Positions 13,573-25,668 are shown, numbered from the stretch's first letter. The stretch: DNA of 64,000 nt from Sipunculus nudus (GCA_026874595.1 CM049317.1:59614618-59678617), one strand, 5' to 3'. The notes: generated by a model not told the origin, from the letters alone. Translations and numbers: made by a program.

Positions 13573-14014
13573 ATTATAGCTATAGGCCCTACCACTTGAG
13601 TAAAATCCCAACATCACATCGCTGTGAAAACAAAAGCTATATAGAGGTGATTTTAGTTACATTTAAGACATGCAAGATAGTGTAATGTACATCCGAGGAC
13701 AACGCTGGCTGCATGCAGTGGAATGTACAGCCGAAGACCACTGGATATTTGCAAGGTGAGACAGGTAAGTGTTAAGTTTCTTTTGAAAATGGAATGCATA
13801 AAATAATAAGTGGATTGTGATATATTTTATTTATTTTTAATTTTTATTACTTTAGAACTCTTTTGTTTTGTTGCCAATGATAAAAATAACCAGAAGAGAG
13901 TTAAGCGATCAGAAACAAGAAGGATGTCAAAATGTCAGTGTTCTTTTGCTTTTGCTACATACATACATTGGGTAGCGCAGATGTACATACACTAGATTGG
14001 GAGCCACTATAAAG
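13573..14014. other. 3' interior of the TIR element, non-coding
   Basis: Between the left TIR and the end of the element's gene. Two related stretches lie at about 13,685 and 13,720 (AATGTACATCCGAGGACAAC and AATGTACAGCCGAAGACCAC, a roughly 40-bp spaced direct repeat). Nothing else is recognisable. Confidence 0.4.
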
Positions 14015-17000
14015 TTATGCTGAGCGCTCACAATCGCCACCGCAAGCACAGAGCGCTGTGCATCTCAGGTTTGCTTTGACACATTTACATCTTCCTCTAC
14101 AACCATTCTGCACTTTGCATCCGCATTTTGTGAGCTGAAGACAAGACTTTGATGCTTCAGGAAGTGTTGTCCATTCAGGTTCCCAGGATTGATTGGGGGA
14201 TCTTTTCCAACCCCACTCACTCGGACAAGGCAGTTCCACTGTTGAAGACAAGGCCTGTCCCCAGATATATCCAGCCTGATATGCTACACGTTTGGTATGT
14301 TGCAGTAGTGCTGCAGCATCGGGTGGGATAGCATCCATGGCTCTTCCCTTTTTGGTGAACAATACCTTTCGTGCTTCATTAACGCTCATGCAGGTGCTGG
14401 TTCGGTCATACATTAGAGCAACAAATCGCTCCAAAACAGGCATGTTCTCTATTACAGCCTGAATGTCTGGGGCTGTGTTGAGAGCAATGAAAGCTTTAGT
14501 GACGTCGTTGTAGATATTCCACGTTTCCCATGCCGTGGCCTTTCCTCTACTAGCAAAGAAGGAAGTTTGATCCGAGACAGTAAATGCATGGAAGACGGGC
14601 AGAGCGCTGGCTTTCTCTTGGCCCAACGACGCAACAATAGCATGCACAGCAATATAGCGAAATGATTTCCCAGTGCCGAATGCTACCCACAATTCAGCTA
14701 CACCTTGTAGATTTAAATGATGGAAAACAGCTGCTGCTATCACGAGGACATCTGTGTCGACTGTGCGAATCATCAGTCGGGTACAACCCTGCCTGGCACA
14801 ATCTGCGCAATGAAGCAGAAGACACGTATCGGCCTCTTCCTGCGTGCATGGAGACATCTCACTGAGGCTACGTTGTGAAGTGCTGAGAGCGTTGCCACCA
14901 TGACTTGATACAACTTCTTTTCCAGCAGAAATAACCGTCATGGCTTGCTCTGCCAAGAACTTAAATAGTTCTTTCTTGTTCTCGTCAAGTCTGAGAAATG
15001 CTTCCCAGTTGCCAGGCAGCTTACTTTCCGGAGTTACACGTCTCCTAATACCCTTTCCACGTCTGCTTCTTGTTGTCGATTTCAGGCTATTTGGCAGATA
15101 CTCATCCCAAACGAGGTCGATTCTTTTGACTTCTTGCAGTTATGACCTGATGTATTTCATACATCTTGCGCATAGCGCAGGAAAGTCTTGCAAACACCAG
15201 GCTTTAGCATGTTGACTAGAGCTGCACCGTCGAGGAGTATAGCATCAACTTCTGGTCTCACGTCTGTGTTTGCTAACCCCTTCTCAATGCATGATACCAA
15301 GGTTGACTTCGTTCCTGACCTGATTTCTCCAAATTGTGACAACGATGGCGGACTAGACTGATTTTCGTGTTGAAAAAATTCATCAAGGTCTCCACCGCGC
15401 ACCTGGCAGGAAACATACAGCTGTGAGAACAATGAACAATTCTGCTTCAGAGAACATATCTGTTGTTTTTCTTTGGACAACTGTTTCACTGGTGGTCGAC
15501 TGAACAATGGTAACTTGTTTTTGCGAATTGGGTCGAAGAGTGTTCTTGTTCTTGCTTCTGATGTGCCTAGCCTGGCTTGGACGAACTGCTGGTATTGATC
15601 TTGCCCAATACTTTCGATGTTTTTGACAGTTGCTGCCACCTGCTCATCAGGGATATCTCTACTATCTAGAACAAGCAAGTCTTTGCTCTGTTCGAGGAAT
15701 GGATTTCCTATCTTCTCAATAGTAGTGCACAAATCAGAGACTTGCTTCTTGAAGGTTTTCTGTACCCCTTTTGTCCGCTCATGATGTAGGATATTAGGAC
15801 CTTTACTTTGGTTCACTTTGATCAGTTCCTGAGATGCTTCAAATTCGTGTATGACACGAGAAATTTCCGGGCCAGAAACCATCCAGCGACGAAGTGCCGA
15901 CGAATTTTCCGTTAAGCTAATTGCGCCTCCATCACCCTTCACAAGTTTGTTATTTTGTTCGTGAGCGTGATCCATGGAAATTGCAGAGAAAGTCTTCAGG
16001 GACTTCGTCACAGCAAAATGGCCTTGTTTGAAGTGTGCAGCCACATCAGGATGTGTTTCTTGGAGGGCCAGCATATCCCGAATATGAACTGGGACCCAGC
16101 GTGCATAGTTCACGTGGTCCAAGGCACAGAACCATGGCATCAGCTTCACCAAAGCGTCAATGTACAGCTGAAAGTTTCCCTGTCGGATAGACTGCACGAA
16201 GTTGAGAATAGCCAACTAAAAAACCAGAGTTAACGACCAGTACTGGAACTGAGGATGCTCCGATATCATCGTGGCTTTCCAGGCATCGAAAGTGGGTAGG
16301 TCTTCATTGTCGGAAAGGCCCTCTATATGTTGAGCGTAAGCCTTTTGCATAAGGATATGCAGACAACAAGCGGTCACCTGGTGCGCATGTCTGGTTCGTG
16401 ATACGTGTGTCGCCTTCAAGAAAGAGTCGGCTGTGCCTGGATTTGCAATATTTGCCTCCGTGAGAGCAGCGGTCCATCCACTGCCCTCCATCCAATCACC
16501 AAGTGTGCTAAATGCTGCCATTTCTGTATGTATACCACCAAGCATCACTACAAAATGACTCTCACCGTGTGTGTCTGGCCAGTTCCACTGTACAAGCTTT
16601 GCTAAGGCATACAGTGGTTGATCAAAAACTACAACAGGAATTTGGCCAGGATTGAGCAAATTTACGTTTTGTTTAACGATATTCATTGAGTGTTTAATCA
16701 TTGCAGGTGAGTGAGCTTGATCCTAAAACAGTGGCAACAATGCATTAATGTCGGTTAACGATACTTCTTCTGTCACATTGCTTGCGTGGAATGCTGCCCA
16801 TGACATGCACATGTCTGGCTCCTTGTCATCTTCATGGATTTGTTTTACATGATTGAGCCACCTAAAAAGAAACGTTAGGACAAGCTATGTAATAGTAATC
16901 CACCACCACTACATGTATTACAATTTGTGCGCTACCATCTATGCTAACAGCAATAGCGAAGCAGGGTTATGAGCATTCTATTACTTTTATGAACTTCCCT

Positions 17001-18894
17001 TATTCCACTGCTATTGCATACACACACCTACATAGTACGAAGTACGAACTATGGTAGTTTAATCTACTCGCTAGGTCTAGGCTACTACATCCATCCATGT
17101 ATATGAATATGTATTTCATCACACTCTGCGTCAGTAGCACAACACAAACCTTTCTTGTTCTTGGATGGCTCCAGGTATTGTTGTACATGCTCCTATCAGT
17201 GGGGTGTTGACGTCTGGTACTGTGGGCTCCTTCTCTCGAAGTGACGCTGGTGGGACACATGTATAACTTTCAGGGAGTGGCGCGATTGACTTACGACGCG
17301 TACCGTCGGGATTCAGGATCACCTGTGTGCGCTCCTTGCCCTTGGAACCAAGATCAGTGTGTTGGAATATGGATATACCTGTACCATGTAGGGATCCCTG
17401 AGATGTGTTTGAACTCGGATTATGGTCAATATTGTCGACGGCCGCGGTTGTGAAGAGATCTGTTCTAAGTATAGCGGGACAAACGACTTGCTCTTCCTCA
17501 AATCTATCGCAGACAGCGTTTCCCATGTCAGTGGACAGAGCCAATACACGATCGTAGGAGACCGAGATTCCTAGAGTATGCATCTTGTCAATAAGTCCCC
17601 GTTTCCTGGTTTCTGCATGCAGCAACAGTCCAACGTATACTGCTACTGGAGGCTCACGATTCCGGCTATGGTAAGAGGCAGTAGATCCTTCACGCCGACG
17701 AATGGTGCAGTTGTACTGTAGCAACTGTGCTATGGTAAGGGCTGCCTGTGTCTCGACCACGTTTTCAGATTGTGTCACAATATTTGGCCCACCTAAGATC
17801 ATGGCAATCAGGGTTACAAGGGATTGTGGCACAGCTGTTTCTTGACACTGACTGTCAAATGTACCACTGAATACTGTTTTGTCGGCGTCGAGCATATCTT
17901 TACGAACAATTTTTGCTGCCTGGCTGAGGGTGATGGCTTCGTCATCATAATCTTTTTCAAAGGCCATCTTTAGTGCAAAGCCAACGTCATCCTTGAAAGC
18001 AAGATAGACATCACGACCTTGTCTGTGGGCTTCCATATCCTCAAAATGTGCCAGGATTCTATTCTTGAGCTCAGTGGTATGGAGTCGAGTTTTCATAGCA
18101 CCACCCAGTTGTTCAAAGCGGGATGTGTACATCTTACCGAGGTCCGCTAACTTGAATACGTTGGTCTCCGTTGTATTGTCAAGCTTCGTATCTTCTATGT
18201 ATGACAGCAGTTCTGCAAGAACTATACCATGAAGTCTTCTCTCTTTGCTGCTCTCGTCTTTACTGGACTGCAATCTGTCAGCTTTCTTATATAATGTGCA
18301 CAGACAGCTGATGTGGTATACCGCATCCTGTGCGATCATATCACCGGCACTAAGTTTGCCAAGTAATCGGCTATCTTCCAACATAGACGCACACTTTCTG
18401 ACACGTTTATCGAGGCGAAACGTTGCCACTTTGTGCAGGTCCCCGGATGTGTCATCACAGAAAAAGCAGGCATCCTCTGGCAGCAACAGTACTACACGCC
18501 TTCCGGGTACATTTCTTGGTAATGCTGCTGGCTTCACTTTCGGTTTAAGTAGATTTTCTTTTCTCAGTAGCTTTGTTTTATTGAAGAGGGTGTTACATGT
18601 CTTGTGCAGTTTCGCCTGTTTTTCTTTGAAGGTCTCAACTAGTGTGCCTAGTTCAATTTTTGATACGTCAAATTTCGGTTTTATTGGTAAACAACCAAGT
18701 TCATGAAAACATCTGACATTGTTCAACAGTGTGCTGTATCCAAGTCCTGCATCGATGTCTGTATGTTTTGAGTCCATTGGACACTGAAGTACCTCTGATG
18801 TATTTTGTTGACATATAACGCACTTGTCCCATTCCAACTGGCAGGTGGAAGAATCTGCGGATGCAGCTTCAACATTGGATTGTGCCTCAGACAT
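14015..18894 (-). pseudogene. TIR-element protein: Cys/His N-terminus, TVDTDVLV acidic motif, CXC-type Cys cluster (broken)
   Basis: Exon 1 is 18,894-17,150 and exon 2 is 16,861-14,015. The intron between has GT-AG ends (GTTTGTG to TTTTTAG) and the phases agree (AG|G gives Arg), for about 1,500 residues in total. Visible parts in order are CVICQQ and later CFFCDD/H clusters that look zinc-binding (residues about 25-200); DQAHSPAMIKHS at the start of the conserved exon-2 region; ALDHVNYARWVPVHIRDM; LVWDEYLPNSLK; TVDTDVLVIA, an acidic motif that might belong to a nuclease-like fold; LPVFHAFTVSDQTSF; and a C-terminal tesmin/TSO1-like cluster (CGC, CRGRCKC, CTALCACGGDC). I know similar proteins as multi-copy uncharacterised predictions in invertebrate genomes. 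Lesions are TAG at 16,723-16,725, TAG at 16,216-16,218, a one-base frameshift near 15,160 and TAA at 15,140-15,142. Coding similarity continues through each. Confidence 0.8.
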
Positions 18895-19482
18895 AGTGAA
18901 TACTTCTGGAAATGTTACTCGTCAGACATGTATTCTCTGTACGTTGACTGTGCCTACAAATACATGCAAACATAGAATTAAATGTGGGGTATTTTAGAAC
19001 TGAATTCAAACATACCTTGTCATAAACTTTCATTCATAACATAAACACGCATACGTACGTAACAAGTCAACGCTAACATTTTACACCCAATTTCTGATGT
19101 ACTTCAAATAACACTATTTCCTTCATGAAAATAATATCAAAATGGAATTAGAATAGTTATTTATAGTTAGGAGTATTTCGTGCTCTTTACGATTGACAGG
19201 TAGATTGTCTATTAGATACATGTACATTATTTTGATACAATTCTTTCAATAAGTAAGTAAAAGACATGTATGCGATATTTGCCGTTGCAGCGATGATACG
19301 TACAACCGCGCATATCGAATTATAGTTTTGCGCAATGTCCGCCATCTTGGAAAATGGCGACCACTTTTTCAATTGCAGGTGCAGCTTCTGTTTTGTTTAT
19401 TACAATCTCCACATAAGTGCAAGTCTTCATGCATTTTTTTTTACCAAATCCAAAATTGTCGGATTATTTTCGAGATTATTCA
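18895..19482. other. 5' leader side of the TIR element
   Basis: Upstream of the element's minus-strand gene. It contains one more copy of the GTCCGCCATCTTGGAAAATGG motif at 19,336-19,362. No TATA box stands out. This is the likely promoter side of the element by position only. Confidence 0.35.
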
Positions 19483-19804
19483 TAATTCGTCCGCCATCTT
19501 GGAAAATGGCGGCCATTTTGAATTTTTTAATTGTTTACACATCTTGTATTCTTCTTTATTAAAATCTCCACATTAGTGCAAATTTTAAGGCAGATATCAT
19601 CGAATCTGATTTTTTAATTATTTATTAGGGATTTTTCATGACTCATGTCCGCCATCTTGGAAAATGGCGGCCATTTTGAATTTTCGCGATTGGCTCCATA
19701 TCCAATATTTTTCAGTATAGAAAACTCTATATGTGTGCCAAATTTCATGCTTTTTCCACAAAACCCACAATTCTTATGCTTTTCTGCACGGATCTGCTTG
19801 ACTA
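19483..19804 (-). repeat. Right terminal inverted repeat
   Basis: Inverted partner of 13,261-13,572. It has two nearly perfect copies of CCGCCATCTTGGAAAATGGC followed by GGCCATTTTGAATTTT, at 19,488-19,524 and 19,645-19,684. These copies are better preserved than those in the left TIR. Confidence 0.88.
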
Positions 19805-20499
19805 AAAATATAAGTGTCGAGCAGCGTTTTTGTTGGAGTTCCAATTTTGATTCGATTATACAACCCTGAAAACGATAAAAAATATAAGATATCAAAATGG
19901 TGTAACACTTCCAGATTACCAAGATCTTCTATTTAAACGATTTTAAAATCTTTTTTAGTATTTTCAAACACAAGCGGACATTTATATGTGGAGTCGATTT
20001 TTTTTTTCTGCAGCATTCGATCTCTAAATTTAACGCCGCTCTTTGAAATGTTCATTGGATTTGCAATCATTCATGATATAACTCGATGCAAAATAGAAAT
20101 TTAAATTATAAGATATTTTTTCAATTACAAAAAAAATAAATAATTGTTCATCTAAAAACACTGGTTGGACACTAAACGGATAATACATTTTTATTTTCCA
20201 TTGTTAAAATGCAAGGCATTTTTATCCATTTTAAACAGACATAAACTTTTTTATATATTTTCAGCATTCATTTATGTGGTCAACAAAGAATGTTTTCAAT
20301 AACTGAAGATTAAACGTGTTGTTTTCGTCGAGATGCCTTTTACAATTGCTAAAAACCCTTGCTGAGACAAAAGTCGTGGAAACGTTTATTAATAATATCA
20401 ACAAATTGTTAGATAAAAGATTACTCGTGCCTTCCTTCTAAAGTCATGTTCAGATTTCTCAGAATGGATTGTCTAATCGGCCTCCTTGTTCCAAAACGG

Positions 20500-20503
<4 letters not shown>

Positions 20504-20551
<48 letters not shown>
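20504..20551. repeat. (TA)n microsatellite
   Basis: About 24 uninterrupted TA units. Copy B has only a short AT-rich stretch at the equivalent place (about 44,625), so the array grew in copy A or shrank in copy B. Confidence 0.95.
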
Positions 20552-20553
<2 letters not shown>

Positions 20554-21965
20554 ATTAGTTTTGCAAAACACAGGGAACCACTTGGTCAAGGCGCTCAGCA
20601 GAATTTTGTAAAATTTTAACAAATCCGAAATGTGCTTATTTCTATTGTTTTTTTTTTTATTGTTATTTAATTTTCTGAAGAATAATATTTTTTAGGTTAT
20701 ATTGAATTATTACGATGCCAATAACTTTGAAAAATACAAATATTTTGTCTAATATCTTGTATACATTTACACATCCTTTAAAAAATGTTTCATGCTTGAA
20801 AAATGCTCTCTTTCTACAACAGTAACTGTTACCTTGTAAAGTGAGTTGACATCTTTCCTATTATTTTGAAAATATACATTTTGTCCGGGGACTTTACTCT
20901 TAAAAATAACGAATATTAGAAAACATAAAGAGGAACAGTTATGCCAAATATATTTAAAAACATTGGTTTTATATATCCTACTCCTGAAGTGTAACAACAG
21001 GCTTTAAATAGCAAATGGAGGATTTTTCTTATATTCTAAAAGGAACGACGTAACAGTGACCCAGTTTTTGTTAGGAACTTTGGAACATCTAACTGTAGAA
21101 TTTTGCAGATCCAACGTTTTCTAGACGAGCCCTTTTTAAGAACATGAGTGTCGAGCAAATTTTCCATTGAATTTAATGAAATTTGCTGGAAAAAATGGGA
21201 AATAGAAGAAACACTATAATTTTGTTCAATGTAAGTAAATAAAAAATGTGTATTTGGATCCTAATTCAGCAAAATACGCCTCTTTTTATATGCTGTTTCA
21301 TTTTTTCCCGTAAAATATATACAAAAATAAGGTCCTAAAATGATAGCAGTTTTCTCTTCCCTTATGACCCACTCCTCCAAAACAGATATTAAAATTGACA
21401 GTTTCAGCTATTTTCTGGACGTGGAAGGTGCCTTTATCTTCCAAATGTTATGGTGAGTAATTGGCGTGGTTCGTCGTTTTCATAACGGTTGGCGGAATAT
21501 CGTCACTATATAATATATAATATTTATTTCGTACATTTACATGTACAGGCATAAGTAATGTGAAATAAAGTGAATAGATAACGGGAAAACAGTGGAAAGG
21601 CTATCGGACAGCCGTAAAATTAATTTCAAATCGACAGTTCTTCAATTAGAGCTGTTCACATAGCATAGTCTAGTGTCTGTATATCGAGCAAGCCATCGCG
21701 CACAGAAATGGCTTCCTGAACGACGTCAGCGATGGACATTTGTTTTGTTGTCAGTATGTTTTATAATTCTATAATCTATGCTGCAGATATTACGTTTCCT
21801 AATTTTATGTCTTTCCATTAGATATGCACAAATTTTACCAATACTACTTGAAAATCCGACAGTGCACGAGTAGATGCAAACTTCAATTATTTGTTATTGG
21901 ATTTCGACATGTTTCTCAACATATTAATAAAGCGATTCTCTAACTGAGTTCTTAGATCTGGCTTC

Positions 21966-22760
21966 TTACTTATACCAGATGGCGGAAACTTGCACACCTC
22001 CACCCTGAATGAAATCACTGAGAACTTTTTCGGGCACAGCACACTGGATGCGATATACAAATATATCTGTGTGTTTCAGGCCACTTTTTATTTTATTATC
22101 AACTCTATTTCCCGTGACAGAAGGTTGTTTTCGTATCCTTGGTCTTTGGTGTGGCTGTATCTCGAAATCATCAACCTGTATGGATTTAAGTTTGTCTGTA
22201 TGACTGTTGGTGGGTACTGACGACATTGAAGTTTTTCTCATTGGGGAGCATCTCTGACTCAATACCAACTCTCTTACGACCGGAACCTTTATCTTCGTTT
22301 TGTACACAGATATGCTCAATCGATGGAATTACGTTTACTGCTTTGGTGCTTTTCACAGTATTAAAACAAAGTTCCTTGTTATATTCACGTGGCCCGTCAG
22401 TTGGCGCTTTTCTAAGCTCCTGAATAACTTCATTCACGGCTAGCTGCAGTGCTCTTATTGTTTCTGTGCTGTCATCTAGTTTGTTTTCAATTGCCGAGAT
22501 TCCCTGATCTTGCTAAGATATTTGCCCTGTCGAGGCACCGGGTTCGATTTCTTCAGGTGATATTTTGATATATTTTCCAAATTCCAGTGTACAAATGTTA
22601 CTGGAAACGACTGCAGTTTATCCACCTTTTGAAAGGCTGTTATGATATCAACAACGTCAACTTCCTGTGCAGAACTTGCTACTGAGTTCTGCCTGTAATG
22701 TCTCAGCCAAAGGACTTGAATCCCTCTGCAGCATCTCAGAGAAAATATAGAATTGGACAT
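21966..22760 (-). pseudogene. Retroelement ORF1-like fragment, frameshifted
   Basis: Three neighbouring minus-strand frames read as one protein broken by shifts. The first (22,760-22,505) contains EVDVVDIITAFQKVDKL and SFPVTFVHWNLENISKY. The second (about 22,510-22,189) opens with QDQGISAIENKLDDSTETIR, a likely coiled coil. The third (about 22,270-21,966) has RKQPSVTGNRVDNKIKSGLK and then TDIFVYRIQCAVPEKVLSDF, an RRM-like pattern. I associate this order (short N-terminal domain, coiled coil, basic linker, RRM-like segment) with ORF1-type proteins of invertebrate retroelements, from memory of the general pattern rather than a search. Copy B lacks the block, so it arrived in copy A after duplication, or was lost from B. 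Confidence 0.5.
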
Positions 22761-24739
22761 AGGTTAACAAGTCATTCTCTATAATCAGACAATATGCTGA
22801 TTTCACTGAGCAGCATAATGACTCGTGGTGGCAGTTTGTTGCACGGAACTTATTCTTGGATAATTTTAGATGGAAATCATCGTGTTGCTTAGGAACAGGT
22901 TTTTTAAGTTAGTATACAAGTAATTAGTTCTCCATAACCCATTAAAACAATAGAAGAAAAATCTAAAATACTATAAAGTATGATGTAAAGGGCTTAAATA
23001 GAAGGATAAGCCGCTATGCTTAAAAGAGGCCAAGAACGTTTCTGATCTGAGCTCATTTAACAACGTATTTAACAATAATGGACCAGACTTAAAAATTTGA
23101 TCTATAATATCTTTAATATATACTTGATCGGCAAAGGAAGGGGAATTATTTGTTGGTCTTAAATTTATTTTCTCAGTCATATTGAGTGATTGGGGTCAGC
23201 GGCTGGTCTCGGAGCAGCCCCCTCCTTGTTTAATGTCGCAGCTAAGCCACATTTAATATTCATCATCAGTTAGATTCAACAACACGATAGCCACTGCAAA
23301 CCTATTTTAGCTTTCAAAACATAAAATCTTCAAACATTCTCAATGATTTACTCAACTTAGGTAAAAGTTTTTGCAATAGACATTTCATTAGTTAAACATG
23401 TTGTCTTTATTAACTAACGTTTACAGTGAATAAATAAGGAATAGTCTCTAGGTTGATTCCATTTTGAGGCGGGCTTTGATGGGGAGACAAATATTGTAGG
23501 CGGTGATATGACTAATGTGATTGCGTTTTATTACAATTTGCAATCATATTTTATATTTTATCAACATTTAAATTTTCGTGCGCCAAGAGATTCTACTATA
23601 TATCAACATATTAGAATAGCAACATATATTAACACAAATTTTATTGTACATCGCCATACCAATGAGTTTGGTACGGTGCCATATGTATGCAACATGTTAT
23701 TTCAAGCTTAATTATTTACATGTGTTTTATAACATATTTATAATAACTATGGTAGTCATTCCCACGGAGAAGTTGGTGGCGTTCAGTAATCATTAGAGGT
23801 TAAGAGAAATAACGCACGAGACACAGCTGTACACAAACCCAGCACTCGCTCCACCCACACGTTTGATTGACCAATTTCCCGGACATGCAGTCCGCGAGTA
23901 ATCGGTGCTCAAGCTATGCATGGTGGCTCCCCTTCTATCAGCGGTGTGCATCTCTCATCTTGACTATCCAAGGAGGCTCAGCATACAGTCACCTGTGACA
24001 ACTTTAAGCTCACAATATGACAACTAAAGTCCTTTTGATACTCTGACGCGCCGTTGGGTCATCATTATTGTAAACCAACGACCTTTGACGGGCCGCTACA
24101 ATCATTTTTATGGACACGCCAGGGGATGAATCCCGGTTGTAGGCTCGGAGAGCCCAAATTGTTGTCATTCGACTGTCAAGGCCGGCTTTGACTATTATGA
24201 TTTTTTATTATATCAACAATTCTCGAAAATACAGCTTCCGATACGTTAAAACATCAGCACCTTAAATAAAATATAATTCTAAACGTTTCAGGCGGAGAAT
24301 AAACTAACTTATCAGCACGCAAGTTCAGCACCATAAAATAGAACAACTTGCACTTTTCATCTCTCTTAACACGACACGTTCTATCAGAATTATTTCCAGC
24401 ACCATTATCCAAATATATCTATACAAGGGTTTATGTTTGAATTAGCTGTTAATTTTAAATTTACCAGTTAAGTAAATTTTCCAGAGGATAATGTTCTAAA
24501 ATGATATAGGTTTGCACTATTGTAACTGGTAGTTTCATAACGCTAATGAATGACTGATAGTGCGAAAAAATATAAAATTATGTGATTTCCAGAAAAAAGA
24601 TGAAGGGCCTCAAGGCGCCAGCATTACTCTCTTGTGATCGCTTTTGGATACTTCAGTCTTTATTAATGATTTAAAGATTATGTTTTTCAGGTCAACAAGG
24701 TTGGGCGTGTTTGACGGATATATACACACAACAGTAAAC

Positions 24740-25668
24740 ATGGCAACGTATACGGCAGGCTGGACAAGTCGCAAAATTGCAGGTGCAAAAGAAATGGACT
24801 TAACAACACTTTTGACGTCACTTCCAGCCACAACGGGTTCACCTGAAACTTTGGTTGAAGAGTATGCGTATCTAGGGATTTTAATCGTCAGTCTCTGCTT
24901 GAACCTGTTAGGAACTGGCATGATGGTTCGCAAAAAGATTCTTGGTGTTCGTCATGCTTATGCGTGTCAAATGTTGCTGTTCTGACAGTGCTTTTAGTCG
25001 TCAACAGAACAGGTAGAGAAATCGACGACCTTCCCAGTCACGCGTGCACTGCCGCCGCTTTTTTTATTGTCATTTCCACGGTATTTGGTAACGGGTCTAT
25101 GGTCGGGATGTCCGTGATGCAGCTGGGCGCTGTGGCTGTTCCTTTCAAGACGTCCATCTGGTGGTCAAAGAAGAGGATCGTATTCAGCTCCGGCATCTTG
25201 CTGATTGTTATCTGCCTTATTACTGTCGTTCCCGTGGTAACCGCAGATTATAGCATGCCAGTTTGTCCGGGTAGTATTTCAAATTTCCTTCTAATAGAAA
25301 ACGGTGCGTCACAAGTTATTACCATAGTAACATTGACCATTATAAATATACTTACGGTGGTTTGTATGATCAGAAAAAAGAAACAAAGGGCAGTAATCAA
25401 AGGTGATATAGAAGCGTTAACATCAGTCATTGCAAAATACCGTGCTACTGCCATCACACTGAACACAATGTTTATATTACTAAACAGTCCACCTATTATT
25501 ATTCTTTTGTTTCGACATTTTTCTGAACACCCTTTACCGTTGGCTTTTATGGTGGCTAAACATCTTCCTCCAGTGTTTTTCGGATTAACGGTTTTTATAC
25601 TGATATTTACTAATCGAACTTTCAGAGCAGAACTCAAGGCCATGCTGTCGTTTCTCAGTATCAGTTAG
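24740..25668 (+). pseudogene. Rhodopsin-like GPCR, copy A (16-nt deletion in TM1-TM2 loop)
   Basis: The gene would encode a seven-helix receptor of about 310 residues. Helices visible are TM1 (LGILIVSLCLNLLGTGMMV), TM2 (SNVAVLTVLLVV), TM3 starting at a Cys after SHACTAAAFF, TM4 (IVFSSGILLIVICLI), TM5 (ITIVTLTIINILTVVCMI), TM6 (ATAITLNTMFILLNSPP) and TM7 (GLTVFILIFTNRT) followed by a helix-8-like RAELKAML. The DRY position reads MQLGAVAVPF and there is no NPxxY, so it is atypical. Compared with copy B, 16 bases are missing at about 24,931-24,936. This shifts the frame, and the first part stops at 24,985; the rest is open from about 24,964. A TTTTTCAG acceptor at 24,690 suggests an upstream 5' exon. 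The start chosen is the ATG aligned with that of copy B. Confidence 0.8.

Larger units (their letters stand above)
13261..19804 (-). mobile_element. 6.5-kb TIR element of unrecognised superfamily, with a paralogous empty site
   Basis: Two long inverted repeats bound this interval. The outer ends read TAGTCAAGCAGATCCGTG at 13,261 and its reverse complement at 19,804, and similarity continues inward for about 310-320 bp. Copy B of the duplication lacks the whole block: its sequence runs from the GCATTTTTGTTTTATCCG flank at about 43,975 straight into TGTTGAGCAG at about 44,020, matching the sequences on either side of the element. The flanks give at most a 3-4 bp A-rich target duplication (CAAA at left, AAAA at right, GAAA in copy B), so its length is uncertain. 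The interior carries one minus-strand gene in two exons with many disabling changes. No DDE transposase or tyrosine recombinase motif is evident to me. Confidence 0.85.

Noticed and set aside
16216-16725. TTTTAG sites read as real 3' splice acceptors in the TIR-element gene
   Set aside because: Coding similarity continues without a break across both sites and there is no matching donor upstream. Nonsense mutations explain them better.
14149-18706. Plus-strand ORFs opposite the TIR-element gene (e.g. 18,245-18,706)
   Set aside because: They are antisense shadows of the minus-strand coding sequence, and their residues are explained by its codon use.
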